Below are positions 35,128 to 43,779 of a stretch of DNA of 64,000 nt, in pieces (position 1 is the first letter of the stretch; every line of letters begins with the position of its first letter). A program made the translations under genes and the position numbers. The notes below the pieces were generated by a model. That model worked only from the letters and a program-made list of their open reading frames with translations. It had not been told where the DNA came from and ran no database searches. Source of the DNA: CAWCWK01 sp963842125 (lineage in GTDB: Bacteria; Pseudomonadota; Alphaproteobacteria; Rhizobiales; CAWCWK01); NCBI GenBank assembly GCA_963842125.1, contig CAWJFE010000005.1, positions 496,001 through 560,000 on the forward strand, written 5' to 3'.

Positions 35128-35181
35128 TGTCCTCCAGGGCGCACGGTCGTGACGTGCCGAAACGGCGCACGTTGTCCGTGC
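35128..35181 (-). promoter_or_regulatory. Upstream region of coxM with repeated GCACG/CGTGC boxes
   Basis: In the 60 bases before coxM the coding strand carries GTGCACGG, CGTGCGCC, GGCACG and a second CGTGCGCC. The outer pair is an inverted repeat, GCACG-TTGTC-CGTGC at 35167-35181. The density of boxes suggests regulator binding; no known consensus is matched and no regulator gene is adjacent. Confidence 0.35.
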
Positions 35182-35236
35182 ACTCGCATGCCTCACCCTG
35201 CCCGAAAGACGAACTCTCGCACAAGTGCCCTTTCGG

Positions 35237-35250
35237 GGAACTTTTGTTCC
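35237..35250. terminator. Short inverted repeat GGAAC-TTTT-GTTCC
   Basis: Five-base arms with a four-base loop, eight bases beyond the stop of the ABC exporter gene and about 115 bases before coxM. It could be a weak terminator of the exporter transcript or an operator. Confidence 0.3.
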
Positions 35251-35257
35251 GTCGGTC

Positions 35258-37147
35258 CTACGCCGCAGCGTCGGCTATCGCCTCCAGCCCGAGAAAGCCG
35301 CCCGACTGCCGAGCCCAAAGGTCCGCATAGAGGCCGCCGGCGGAGAGCAGTGCTTCGTGTGTACCCTCTTCGATGATGCGGCCCTGGTCCATCACGATGA
35401 GCCGGTCGAGCGCGGCAATCGTCGAGAGGCGGTGGGCGATCGCGATGACCGTCTTGCCGTCCATCAGGCGGTTGAGATTGTCCTGGATCGCGGCTTCGAC
35501 CTCCGAATCGAGCGCCGAGGTCGCCTCGTCGAGAACGAGGATCGGTGCGTCCTTTAGAAGCACCCGCGCAATGGCGATACGTTGGCGTTGTCCGCCCGAC
35601 AGCTTCACGCCCCGCTCGCCCACATGTGCGTCGTAGCCGGTTCGGCCCCGTGCATCGGTCAGCTCGGGGATGAAGCTGTCGGCGGCGGCGAGGCGGGCGG
35701 CTTCGCGAAGCGCGTCCTCGCCGGCATCCGGTCGTCCGTAGAGGATGTTGTCGCGAATCGAACGGTGGAGGAGCGAGGTATCCTGAGTGACCACGCCGAT
35801 CTCGGCACGCAGGCTCTCCTGGCGCACGGCCGCGATGTCCTGCCCGTCGATGAGGATGCGCCCCGAGCCGACATCGTAGAAGCGAAGGAGGAGGTTGACG
35901 AGCGTCGACTTGCCCGCCCCCGAGCGGCCGACGATGCCGACCTTCTCGCCAGCGGCGATGTCGAGCTGAAGGTGGTCGATGATCTCCGTACCCCGCCCAT
36001 CGGCGCCGGCCGGCCGCGCCTCGCCGTAGGCGAAGGTGACGTCCTCGAAGGCGATGCGGCCCTTGTCCACCGCCAGCACTTCGGCGCGCGGACGGTCGAT
36101 GACGGCGTTGGGTCGGGCGATCGTCTCGATCGCGTTCTGGAGCGTGCCGACACTCTCGAAGGCGTGGGTGATGTTGCGCAGGATCCAGCCCGACATCTGG
36201 TTGATCCGCAACACGAGCGTCACGCAGAGCGCGACGGCGCCCAGGCTGATCGCGCCCTCCATCCAGAGCCCGATCGCGAGAACGGCGGAGGCGAAGATCA
36301 TCAGGCTGCCGATCACCGTGACGGCGAGCGTCATGGTGATGATGGCGCGCATGAGATCGCGATAGGCGCGGGTATTGCTGGCGAAGCCCTCATACGCGAA
36401 GGCCTCCTCGCGGGAGGCGTGCGCGAAGAGTTTCACGCTCGGAATGTTCGTGTAGCTGTCGACGATGCGTCCGGAGAGCGCCGAGTTCTCCTCCGAGAGC
36501 TTGCGCGAGCGCTTCCTCACCTGCGGCACCAGCTTCCAGACGATGACGGCGTAGCCGGCGATCCAGCCAAAGACCGGCAGCATCAGCCGCCAGTCTAGCC
36601 CCGCAGTCAGGGCGAGCGTGCCGACGAGATAGACGAGAAGGTAGAAGGCGGCGTCGATGACGGCCATCACGATCTCGCGCAGCGACATGCCCGCCGCCAT
36701 CACCTTTTGCGAGATGCGGCCGGCGAAATCGTTCTGGAAGAAGCCGAGCGATTGGCGCAGCACATAGCGATGCGAGAGCCAGCGCACCCGGTTGGTGATG
36801 CCGGGGACGAGGGTGAGGTTCACCGTCGAACGCGCGAGCAGCACCGTGACGGGGCGTAGGATCAGCACGACCGCCGCCATGCCCATCAGCGCGAGGCCAT
36901 AGGTCTCGATAAACCGGTCCGGCCCGGTCTCCGCCATCCAGTCGACGAGCCGGCCCAAGAACACGAGCAGCGAAAGCTCGACAGATGCGGCGACGAAGGC
37001 GGCCACGGTGGCGGCGATCAGAAGGCCCCGGATCGGCGTCAGAAAATGCCGCAGAAAGCCCCAGATGTCCGCTGGCGGCCGGACGATCTCGGTCGGCGCC
37101 AGAGGGTCGAGCCGGCGCTCGAAATATCCGAAGAGGTTGGAAAGCAT
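35258..37147 (-). CDS. ABC exporter, fused permease and ATPase (MsbA/multidrug type)
   Basis: 629 residues from the ATG at 37147; an in-frame ATG 17 codons earlier is possible. An N-terminal six-helix ABC_membrane domain occupies about 55-340, and the ATPase domain has Walker A GRSGAGKST, signature LSGGQRQR and Walker B ILVLDEATSALD. As a half-transporter it should act as a homodimer exporting lipids, peptides or drugs. It ends just upstream of the cox cluster with the same orientation but probably a separate transcript. Divergent from the SnoaL-like gene. Confidence 0.9.
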   Translation of the reverse strand: MLSNLFGYFERRLDPLAPTEIVRPPADIWGFLRHFLTPIRGLLIAATVAAFVAASVELSLLVFLGRLVDWMAETGPDRFIETYGLALMGMAAVVLILRPVTVLLARSTVNLTLVPGITNRVRWLSHRYVLRQSLGFFQNDFAGRISQKVMAAGMSLREIVMAVIDAAFYLLVYLVGTLALTAGLDWRLMLPVFGWIAGYAVIVWKLVPQVRKRSRKLSEENSALSGRIVDSYTNIPSVKLFAHASREEAFAYEGFASNTRAYRDLMRAIITMTLAVTVIGSLMIFASAVLAIGLWMEGAISLGAVALCVTLVLRINQMSGWILRNITHAFESVGTLQNAIETIARPNAVIDRPRAEVLAVDKGRIAFEDVTFAYGEARPAGADGRGTEIIDHLQLDIAAGEKVGIVGRSGAGKSTLVNLLLRFYDVGSGRILIDGQDIAAVRQESLRAEIGVVTQDTSLLHRSIRDNILYGRPDAGEDALREAARLAAADSFIPELTDARGRTGYDAHVGERGVKLSGGQRQRIAIARVLLKDAPILVLDEATSALDSEVEAAIQDNLNRLMDGKTVIAIAHRLSTIAALDRLIVMDQGRIIEEGTHEALLSAGGLYADLWARQSGGFLGLEAIADAAA

Positions 37148-37283
37148 CGACCTTAGATAGGCCCGTGGCGGGCCGGCGTCAGGGCGGGCCCCGATCACGA
37201 TTTCTGCGACATGCTGGCGAGGCTCGTGCGGGGTGCTACGTCCCGTGCTATTTCCGCGCCGCCAAGGCGTAAGGGAGACGGTC

Positions 37284-38303
37284 GTGAGTGATGGGGCAGA
37301 CGATGCGATGACGGGTGCGATGACGGGTTTCGATCCGAGATGGCGCGATCCGGCCGACTACATCATCGGCATCACCAAGGAGATCTGGGAGGACCGCAAC
37401 CTCCACACGCTGCGCCACTACTATGGAGACGCGATGGCGGTGCGTACCCCGGCCTCCATCGTCGTCGGCAATCGAAAGGTCATCGGCGCGACGATGGCGA
37501 CGTTGGCAGAATGGCCCGACCGAAGGCTGCTTGGCGAGGACGTCATCTGGTCCCCGATCCAGCCCGGCGAGGCCCCGGGGGAGGGTGGCTTCCTTTCGTC
37601 CCACCGGTTGATGTGCACCGCCACCCATTCCCGCCCGGGCGCCTATGGCGAGCCGACCGGCAAGGTGCTGCGCTACCGCGTGCTGGCCGACTGCGCGGCG
37701 CAGACCGACGCCATCTTCGACGAATGGCTGATCCGCGACCAGGGCGCTATCGCCCGCCAGATCGGCAAGACGCCGCGTGAGTTCGCCGTCGACCTCATCG
37801 CGCGGGAGGGCGGCGCGGAGAACGCCGTCCGCCCGTTCCATCCAGACCAGGACGAGGCGATCCAATACACCGGGCGCGGTAACGACCACGAGGTCGGGTT
37901 GGTCCATGCCGACCTCCTCACCCGGGTCATGGACGGCGAGATGTCGGTCGTGAAGCGGACCTATGACCGTGCGGTGCAGCTGGAGCTGCCCGGCCACGTG
38001 ACCGAGCACGGCCGCGCGGCGGCCGACGCGTTCTGGATGGGGCTGCGCGCCTCGCTCCCCGACGCCCGCTTCGAGATCCACCATCGGATCGGGCGCGACG
38101 ATCCGATGTTCTCGCCGCGCTCGGCGGTGCGCTGGTCGCTGACCGGCAGGCACGACGGCTGGGGCGCGTTCGGCACGCCCACGCAGGCCGAGATCCACGT
38201 CATGGGCATCTCGCACGCCGAGTTCGGCCCCTGGGGCCTGCGGCGGGAATGGACGCTGATCGACGAGGTCGCGATCTGGAAGCAGATCGTGATGCAGCAA
38301 TGA
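37284..38303 (+). CDS. SnoaL-like (polyketide cyclase-fold) protein with two domains
   Basis: 339 residues from the GTG at 37284, preceded by GGGAG. The sequence contains an N-terminal SnoaL-type segment (ITKEIWEDRNLHTLRHYYGDAM, about residues 30-50) and a second related segment near 235-320 (TYDRAVQLELPGHVTEHGR onward). The fold (NTF2-like) serves cyclases, isomerases and binding proteins; the function here is unknown. It is divergent from the ABC exporter and ends 43 bases before a tRNA on the other strand. Confidence 0.7.
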   Translation: MSDGADDAMTGAMTGFDPRWRDPADYIIGITKEIWEDRNLHTLRHYYGDAMAVRTPASIVVGNRKVIGATMATLAEWPDRRLLGEDVIWSPIQPGEAPGEGGFLSSHRLMCTATHSRPGAYGEPTGKVLRYRVLADCAAQTDAIFDEWLIRDQGAIARQIGKTPREFAVDLIAREGGAENAVRPFHPDQDEAIQYTGRGNDHEVGLVHADLLTRVMDGEMSVVKRTYDRAVQLELPGHVTEHGRAAADAFWMGLRASLPDARFEIHHRIGRDDPMFSPRSAVRWSLTGRHDGWGAFGTPTQAEIHVMGISHAEFGPWGLRREWTLIDEVAIWKQIVMQQ

Positions 38304-38346
38304 GCCAGCCCAAGGCCGGACCCCACCCCACGATACCAAAGGGCGG

Positions 38347-38421
<75 letters not shown>

Positions 38422-38614
38422 ATCGCGCCCGCCGGAGGGCGATGCCGACCGTGAGCGGGCGTCTAGTGCCATAGCCGCCATGTCGCCGCAAGAGGGCATG
38501 ACGGGGTCCGGCCGTGGAAGATGTAGAGCGCGTGGGGGGCGAAGGCCGGACTCGGCAGAACGGCTGTGTGAGAGTAGCGTGGGCCGTCATGCGGATCGGC
38601 GGAGGAGCGGCGCT

Positions 38615-38779
38615 GTGTCGAAGGACGAAACGGCGGGTGAGGGATCGGCCCGAAGCGAGGCGGATGAGCGAAAGGCGCGGCTGGCCGCCCGGCTGAGGGC
38701 CAATCTGCGCCGCCGCAAGGATCAGGCCCGGGGGCAGCGGTCGGAGCGTGCGGGCGCCGACGAGGGTTCGCCCGATTAG
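38615..38779 (+). CDS. Small basic protein upstream of murA
   Basis: 54 residues from a GTG at 38615 with a perfect GGAGGA at 38601-38606. The core RKARLAARLRANLRRRKDQAR is strongly basic and helical. Small proteins with this (A/R)LR-NL-RRK-QAR core are, from memory, a regular feature just upstream of murA in Rhizobiales; function unknown. Strong RBS and recalled conservation support it despite its size. Confidence 0.65.
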   Translation: MSKDETAGEGSARSEADERKARLAARLRANLRRRKDQARGQRSERAGADEGSPD

Positions 38780-38961
38780 CATCGGCTCAAACGCCACACC
38801 GGTCCGAATTCTGGCGCCCGCCATTTACCGTCGCGCCCGATGACGGACCCGGAACGCCTTCCGTGCGTTCGCCGAAGGTCTTAGGTAGTTGCTGAAACGT
38901 TTTGAGCCGAACTGCGAGCGCAGCCCTATGGCGCGCCAGGGCGGGCACCCGGGAGTGGACG

Positions 38962-40251
38962 ATGGACAAGATCAAGGTGACGGGCGGGCAGACGCTCAAC
39001 GGGGAAATTCCCATTTCGGGCGCTAAGAACGCGACGCTGCCGCTCCTGATCGCGGGCCTCCTCACACGGGACGTCATCACTTTCGCCAACGTTCCTGCGC
39101 TCGCCGACGTGCGCCAGCTCATGCAGATTCTCGGCAATCACGGCGTCGACATCACGACCGTCGGCAAGCGCGCGAAGGGTGCCGACGAGCCCGGTCTCAC
39201 GCTGCGGCTCGACGCGCGAGAGATCGTCGATACGACGGCGCCTTACGACCTCGTTTCAAAGATGCGGGCGAGCTTCTGGGTCATCGGACCGCTGCTCGCA
39301 CGCTGCGGCGAAGCACGAGTGTCGCTGCCGGGCGGCTGCGCGATCGGCACCCGGCCGGTCGATTGGTATCTCGACGGCTTGAAGGCGCTCGGCGCCGAGA
39401 TCGAGATCGATGCCGGTTACGTTCTCGCCAAGGCGCCCAAGGGGCTCATCGGCGGGCGGGTCGTCTTCCCGAAGCCTTCGGTCGGCGCCACGCATGTCGT
39501 CCTGATGGCTGCCGTTCTCGCCAAGGGAGAGACGGTGATCGAGAACGCAGCGCGCGAGCCCGAGATCGTCGATCTCGCCGACTGTCTCGTCAAGATGGGC
39601 GCGCGGATCGAGGGGCAGGGAACGTCGACCATCACGATCGAGGGTGTCACCAGCCTTCACGGTACGCACCACGCCGTGCTGCCTGACCGGATCGAAGCCG
39701 GCACCTACGCCATGGCCGTCGCGATGACGGGCGGCGACGTGCTCCTGCGCGGGGCCCGGCCCGACACGCTCGAGACGGCGCTCGACGTCATCCGCATGGC
39801 CGGCGTCGAGATCACCCGCGAGGATGCGGGTCTGCGCATCGTCCGCAAGGAAGGCGGTCTCAAGCCCGTCGAAGTCACGACAGAGCCTTATCCGGGCTTC
39901 CCCACCGATCTCCAGGCGCAGCTCATGGCGCTGATGACGCGCGCGTCGGGCACGTCGAAGATCGTGGAGAAGATCTTCGAGAACCGCTTCATGCATGTCG
40001 GCGAGCTCGCCCGCCTCGGCGCCCGCATCTCGCTCGATGGCGACGCGGCCACGATCGAGGGCGTCGACACGCTGAAGGGGGCGCCCGTGATGGCGACCGA
40101 CCTTCGCGCTTCGGTCTCCCTCGTCATCGCCGGGCTCGCGGCCGAAGGCGTGACGGAGGTCAACCGCATCTACCATCTCGATCGCGGTTTCGAGCGGTTG
40201 GAAGAGAAGCTGAAGGCCTGCGGCGCGCAGATCGACCGCGTCCGCGCCTGA
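38962..40251 (+). CDS. murA: UDP-N-acetylglucosamine 1-carboxyvinyltransferase
   Basis: 429 residues from MDKIKVTGG at 38962. The PEP-binding Lys22-Asn23 pair lies in ISGAKNATLP, and the catalytic Cys126 in LPGGCAIGTRPVD (fosfomycin target). MurA transfers enolpyruvate to UDP-GlcNAc in the first committed step of peptidoglycan synthesis, in the cytoplasm. Starts the conserved block murA-DUF2948-UPF0262-phosphatase-infA-maf-yacG. The sequence open upstream of 38962 is not used. Confidence 0.96.
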   Translation: MDKIKVTGGQTLNGEIPISGAKNATLPLLIAGLLTRDVITFANVPALADVRQLMQILGNHGVDITTVGKRAKGADEPGLTLRLDAREIVDTTAPYDLVSKMRASFWVIGPLLARCGEARVSLPGGCAIGTRPVDWYLDGLKALGAEIEIDAGYVLAKAPKGLIGGRVVFPKPSVGATHVVLMAAVLAKGETVIENAAREPEIVDLADCLVKMGARIEGQGTSTITIEGVTSLHGTHHAVLPDRIEAGTYAMAVAMTGGDVLLRGARPDTLETALDVIRMAGVEITREDAGLRIVRKEGGLKPVEVTTEPYPGFPTDLQAQLMALMTRASGTSKIVEKIFENRFMHVGELARLGARISLDGDAATIEGVDTLKGAPVMATDLRASVSLVIAGLAAEGVTEVNRIYHLDRGFERLEEKLKACGAQIDRVRA

Positions 40252-40356
40252 CGTTTAACGAGCGAAGGCGGTGTGCGGCTTGCAGTTCTGCCGGCGCCGC
40301 CTAGCTTCTTGTCCGCAGAGACCGATTCACGACACCCGCGCGAGATCATCCACCGC

Positions 40357-40857
40357 ATGAGCGACACACCCGATGGCGGCCTGAAGCTTGCGGCGATGGA
40401 TGCCGAGGACCTCGCCGTCCTTTCGGCCCATCTTCAGGACGCCGTCCTGAAGCGCTCGGCCATGACCTATACGCCGGCGCAGGGCCGCTTCGCCCTCGTC
40501 TGCAACCGGTTCGACTGGGTGGCGGCGCAGGCCCGAGGCGGGCTACTCGGGCGGATGCTGGGCAAGGGGCCGACCTATACCCGGCGCCAATCGACCCTCG
40601 TGGTCGATCGCGTCTCCCAGGCGGCCTATGCCGGCATCGATGCGGGCGATCCGGTTCTGAACCTTCTCGGCGCGGTCTTCACCCCGGCGAGCGACGACGA
40701 TGCGGCGTCCGGCCAGATCCATCTCCACTTCGCGGGCGGCAGCTGCGTCCGTCTCGATGTCGAATGTGTCGAGGCGCGCCTGGCCGATCTCGGTCCCGCA
40801 TGGGCCACCCACGCGAGGCCCGACCACCGGGCTGCCGAGCGGATGGACGGCGCGTGA
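40357..40857 (+). CDS. DUF2948 family protein
   Basis: 166 residues from the ATG at 40357. The family core is clear: LAVLSAHLQDAVLKRSAMTY, RFALVCNRFDWV, RRQSTLVVDRV, and an ending with LHFAGGSCVRLDVECVEARLADLG. It is an alphaproteobacterial family of unknown function that habitually follows murA. In relatives the next gene is hisD; here its TGA overlaps the GTG of UPF0262 directly. Confidence 0.88.
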   Translation: MSDTPDGGLKLAAMDAEDLAVLSAHLQDAVLKRSAMTYTPAQGRFALVCNRFDWVAAQARGGLLGRMLGKGPTYTRRQSTLVVDRVSQAAYAGIDAGDPVLNLLGAVFTPASDDDAASGQIHLHFAGGSCVRLDVECVEARLADLGPAWATHARPDHRAAERMDGA

Positions 40858-41369
40858 GCGAGAGCGGCGGCCGCCTGGTCGATGTTACCCTCGACGAAGC
40901 GACGATCCGACAGGCATCACCTGAGGTCGACATGGAGCGACGCACCGCGATCCACGACCTCCTCCTCGACAACGCCTTCGCACCCGCCGGGGGCGGCGCG
41001 GGCCATGACGATTCCGCGCGCTACCACCTCGCGCTGTCGCAGGCCGAGGGCCGTCTCGTCTTCGCGATTACCCACGCGGAGGCGGATGGCGCGACGGACA
41101 TGCGAGCCGTCACCCACAATCTTTCCCTGACGCCCCTTCGCCGCGTCATTCGTGACTATTGGGCGATCTTCGAGAGCTATACGGAGGCCGCCGCAACGCT
41201 TTCGCCGGCTCAGCTGGAGGCCATCGACATGGGCCGGCGCGGTATCCATGACGAAGGCGCGACGATCCTGGCCGAGCGTCTGGCCGGCAAGGTGACGGTC
41301 GACCACGCGACGGCCCGGCGCCTCTTCACGCTCATCTGCACCCTCCAGTGGCGCGGGAGCTTTCGGTGA
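40854..41369 (+). CDS. UPF0262 family protein
   Basis: 171 residues from the GTG at 40854, overlapping the DUF2948 stop (GTGA). Core segments ASPEVDMERRTAIHDLLLDN and MGRRGIHDEGATILAERL are typical. Function unknown, restricted to alphaproteobacteria. Its own stop overlaps the next gene's GTG, so three consecutive genes are coupled by GTGA overlaps. Confidence 0.88.
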   Translation: MSESGGRLVDVTLDEATIRQASPEVDMERRTAIHDLLLDNAFAPAGGGAGHDDSARYHLALSQAEGRLVFAITHAEADGATDMRAVTHNLSLTPLRRVIRDYWAIFESYTEAAATLSPAQLEAIDMGRRGIHDEGATILAERLAGKVTVDHATARRLFTLICTLQWRGSFR

Positions 41370-41809
41370 CGGCGGCGGCGGTGGCCAATGAGAAGGCGCC
41401 CGTTCGCGCGGTTCTCTTCGCGTGCAGCCTCAATGCGATCCGCTCGCCCATCGCCGCCGCGATCACGCGGGCGCGCCGTCCCGACCTCTACGTCGCCTCG
41501 GCCGGCGTCGCGCGCGGCTATCCCGACGGGTTCGCCAATGCCGTCGCGCACGAGGACGGCCTCAGTCTCGACGATCACGCGCCGCACACGATCCTCGATC
41601 TCGGCGATCTGAGCTTCGATCTCGTCGTCACGCTCTCGGACGAGGCCCGCATGACGGTCGAGCGGTTAGCGCGCACCAACGATCTCGCGCACGAGCACTG
41701 GACGGTCCCCGACCCGAGCGACGCGCTCGGCTCTCGCGAGCAACGGATGTCGGCCTACCGGGCGATTCGCGACGATCTCAAGGCCCGCATCGCGCAACGC
41801 TTCAGCTGA
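41366..41809 (+). CDS. Low-molecular-weight protein-tyrosine-phosphatase-like protein
   Basis: 147 residues from GTG at 41366. The phosphate loop CSLNAIRSP (Cys-X5-Arg) is intact near residue 20 and the general acid lies in VPDPSD, so it should be active as an LMW phosphatase or arsenate-reductase-like enzyme. Position between UPF0262 and infA is the conserved one. Substrate not known. Confidence 0.85.
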   Translation: MTAAAVANEKAPVRAVLFACSLNAIRSPIAAAITRARRPDLYVASAGVARGYPDGFANAVAHEDGLSLDDHAPHTILDLGDLSFDLVVTLSDEARMTVERLARTNDLAHEHWTVPDPSDALGSREQRMSAYRAIRDDLKARIAQRFS

Positions 41810-41845
41810 TCGCATTTGCGCGTCCGCATTGCACGTTCGCTCGCC

Positions 41846-41879
41846 ACGTAACTCGCGACGTAACTCGCATGTAACTTGC
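41846..41879. repeat. Three tandem 11-12-base units ahead of infA
   Basis: ACGTAACTCGCG, ACGTAACTCGC and ATGTAACTTGC follow one another without gaps, about 160 bases before infA. A regulatory or simple slippage repeat; 41810-42037 otherwise holds only the presumed infA promoter. Confidence 0.6.
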
Positions 41880-42037
41880 CGACTATCGCGCGCGAACCCA
41901 CATGATGGTTTCCACAGCCGGCGCTATCGGATAACACCGGCATCAGCTTCATCAGGCGCCGCCGGCGCCTCGACCCGTTCTCGCGCCCGCCCTCCCGGCC
42001 GGCGCGCCGCGACTTGCGACATTTGCATAGGACCTAC

Positions 42038-42256
42038 ATGGCCAAGGAAGAACTTCTCGAATTTCCCGGAACGGTGGTCGAGCTCCTGCCCAACGCGACC
42101 TTTCGCGTGCAGCTGGAGAACGATCACGAAGTGATCGCCCACACAGCGGGCCGCATGCGCAAGAACCGCATCCGTGTTCTCGCCGGCGACAAGGTGCTCA
42201 TCGAGATGACGCCCTACGATCTCACCAAGGGCCGCATCACCTACCGCTACAAGTAG
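42038..42256 (+). CDS. infA: Translation initiation factor IF-1
   Basis: 72 residues, exact family length, beginning MAKEELLEFPGTVVELLPN and ending GRITYRYK. S1/OB-fold protein that binds the ribosomal A site during initiation. An 8-codon upstream extension is open but not conserved. It follows a 228-base gap and probably has its own promoter. Confidence 0.97.
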   Translation: MAKEELLEFPGTVVELLPNATFRVQLENDHEVIAHTAGRMRKNRIRVLAGDKVLIEMTPYDLTKGRITYRYK

Positions 42257-42300
42257 GTCGCCATACCCGCGCTGCCCGACGACGTCCGGATGATTCTCCC

Positions 42301-42948
42301 ATGACGGCACCCGAGCGAAGCCATCGGCTCGTTCTCGCCTCCGGCTCCCCGCGCCGGCTCGCGCTTCTCAACCAGATCGGCATCGACCCCGACCTGCTGC
42401 TTCCTGCCGAGATCGACGAGACGCCTCGAAAAAGCGAGGCGCCGCGACGGCTCGCCCAGCGGCTCGCGCGCGAGAAGGGCGAGGCCGCCGCCCGCACTGC
42501 CCGCGTGGAGGCCATGGACGATGCCTATATCGTCTCCGCCGACACCGTGGTCTGCGTCGGCCGGCGCGTGCTGCCGAAGGCCGAGCTGATGGAGGAGGCC
42601 GTCGCCTGCCTCGAGCTCCTCTCGGGGCGCGGCCACCGCGTCTACACGGGCGTCAGCGTCACGGATCCAAAGGGCCGCCAGCGCCAGCGCCTCGTCGAGA
42701 CGCGCGTGCGGTTCAAGCGCCTTGGCCGAGAGGAAATCGAAGCCTATCTCGCGACCGGTGAATGGCGGGGCAAGGCGGGTGGCTATGCCATTCAGGGCTT
42801 GGCCGGCAGTTTCGTAGTCCGCCTCGTCGGCTCCTATACCGGCGTCGTCGGCCTGCCGTTGCAGGAGACGGCGGCGCTGCTGACGGGCCTCGGCTATCCC
42901 CTCCACACCGGCTGGCTCGGCGAGCGACCCGTGATCACGGAGCTCTGA
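42301..42948 (+). CDS. maf: Maf-family nucleoside triphosphate pyrophosphatase
   Basis: 215 residues. The N-terminal ASGSPRRLALLNQIG is the Maf signature; ADTVVCVGRRVL holds the catalytic Asp, and GKAGGYAIQGLAGSFV the conserved substrate loop. Maf proteins hydrolyse dTTP/UTP or modified nucleotides. It follows infA by 44 bases and is followed by yacG after two bases. Confidence 0.93.
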   Translation: MTAPERSHRLVLASGSPRRLALLNQIGIDPDLLLPAEIDETPRKSEAPRRLAQRLAREKGEAAARTARVEAMDDAYIVSADTVVCVGRRVLPKAELMEEAVACLELLSGRGHRVYTGVSVTDPKGRQRQRLVETRVRFKRLGREEIEAYLATGEWRGKAGGYAIQGLAGSFVVRLVGSYTGVVGLPLQETAALLTGLGYPLHTGWLGERPVITEL

Positions 42949-42950
42949 GC

Positions 42951-43178
42951 ATGGCCGAATCCGACGCCGCGCCCGATGCCGTGTCCACGCGCAGCTGCCC
43001 CCTCTGCGGAAAGCCGCAATCGCCCGACTACAAGCCCTTTTGCTCGCGCCGCTGCGCCGATGTCGATCTCAACCGCTGGCTCTCGGGTCGTTACGCGATC
43101 CCCGTCACCGACGAGGACGACGAAGACGGCGACCGCGCCTTCGATGCCGACCTTCAGGAACCGGCACCGGACCGCTAG
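42951..43178 (+). CDS. yacG: DNA gyrase inhibitor / zinc protein YacG
   Basis: 75 residues with the zinc motif CPLCGKP and CSRRCADVDLNRWLSG, followed by an acidic C-terminal tail. YacG binds GyrB and inhibits its activity in E. coli. Start ATG at 42951, two bases after the maf stop; a typical maf-yacG pair. Confidence 0.92.
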   Translation: MAESDAAPDAVSTRSCPLCGKPQSPDYKPFCSRRCADVDLNRWLSGRYAIPVTDEDDEDGDRAFDADLQEPAPDR

Positions 43179-43244
43179 ACAGCCGTCCGATCCCCCCCTA
43201 TAACCCCGCTCCGTCGAGGCCGTTCGCGAACGCCCCCGCACGAT

Positions 43245-43320
43245 GCCCGGGTAGCTCAGTTGGTAGAGCAGCGGATTGAAAATCCGCGTGTCGGTGGTTC
43301 GAATCCGCCCCCGGGCACCA
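43245..43320 (+). tRNA. tRNA-Phe (GAA)
   Basis: 76-base cloverleaf with encoded CCA: acceptor GCCCGGG/CCCGGGC, D-arm AGCTCAGTTGGTAGAGC, anticodon loop TTGAAAA with anticodon GAA, T-arm TGGTTCGAATCC. Its place after yacG is the usual one in Rhizobiales. A short T-run (GGTTTTTC) follows and may end transcription. Confidence 0.96.
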
Positions 43321-43529
43321 CGGTTTTTCTCAACACCGCGTCGATTTCAGCCGTTCGCGTCGAATGGGGCGCTTTCGATCCAGTGGTCGGCGGTCGAGAC
43401 GAGTGTTCCGGGCCTGTCGGACCGTCGCGTAAGGGAACGCCCGTACAGGTTTACGTCTCGACATGCTTCAGCGTCGATCGTGAGAGTGTCGGAGGGCGCC
43501 AGCCGACCCTGCAAACTTTGACTAGACCT

Positions 43530-43710
43530 GGTCCCTCTCCTCAACGTCATCCTCGGGCACCGACCCGAGGATCCAGAGCGGTCGGCGCATCGCTCTGGGC
43601 GTACGCAAACCGTCGTCGCGAAGACGGCTGGTTGAGACGTCGGACCGCAGCTCCGTCGATCGTGTCCGAGAATGACGGCTTGGGTCAAGGCCGCTTACCG
43701 AACCAACCTT
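43530..43710 (-). repeat. Dispersed intergenic repeat, copy C (inverted)
   Basis: The 459-base gap 43321-43779 has no gene. Read on the minus strand, CCGTCATTCTCGGACACGATCGACGGAG through CTCTGGATCCTCGGGTCGGTGCCCGAGGATGACG matches the ends of copies A and B, while the centre diverges. On the plus strand GTCATCCTCGGGCACCGACCCGAGGATCC (43548-43575) is itself a hairpin. CGAACCAACCTTTG at 43699-43712 also flanks copy B. Confidence 0.65.
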
Positions 43711-43779
43711 TGTTGGATCGGCGCAAGTGGCCGTAGCTACTTGAGTAGACGTAGGGGGGCGCCGCAATCAATCGGATCG

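Noticed and set aside
35123..35185. Sigma-54 promoter upstream of coxM
   Set aside because: A GGCAC element exists but the GC of the -12 box is not at the required distance.
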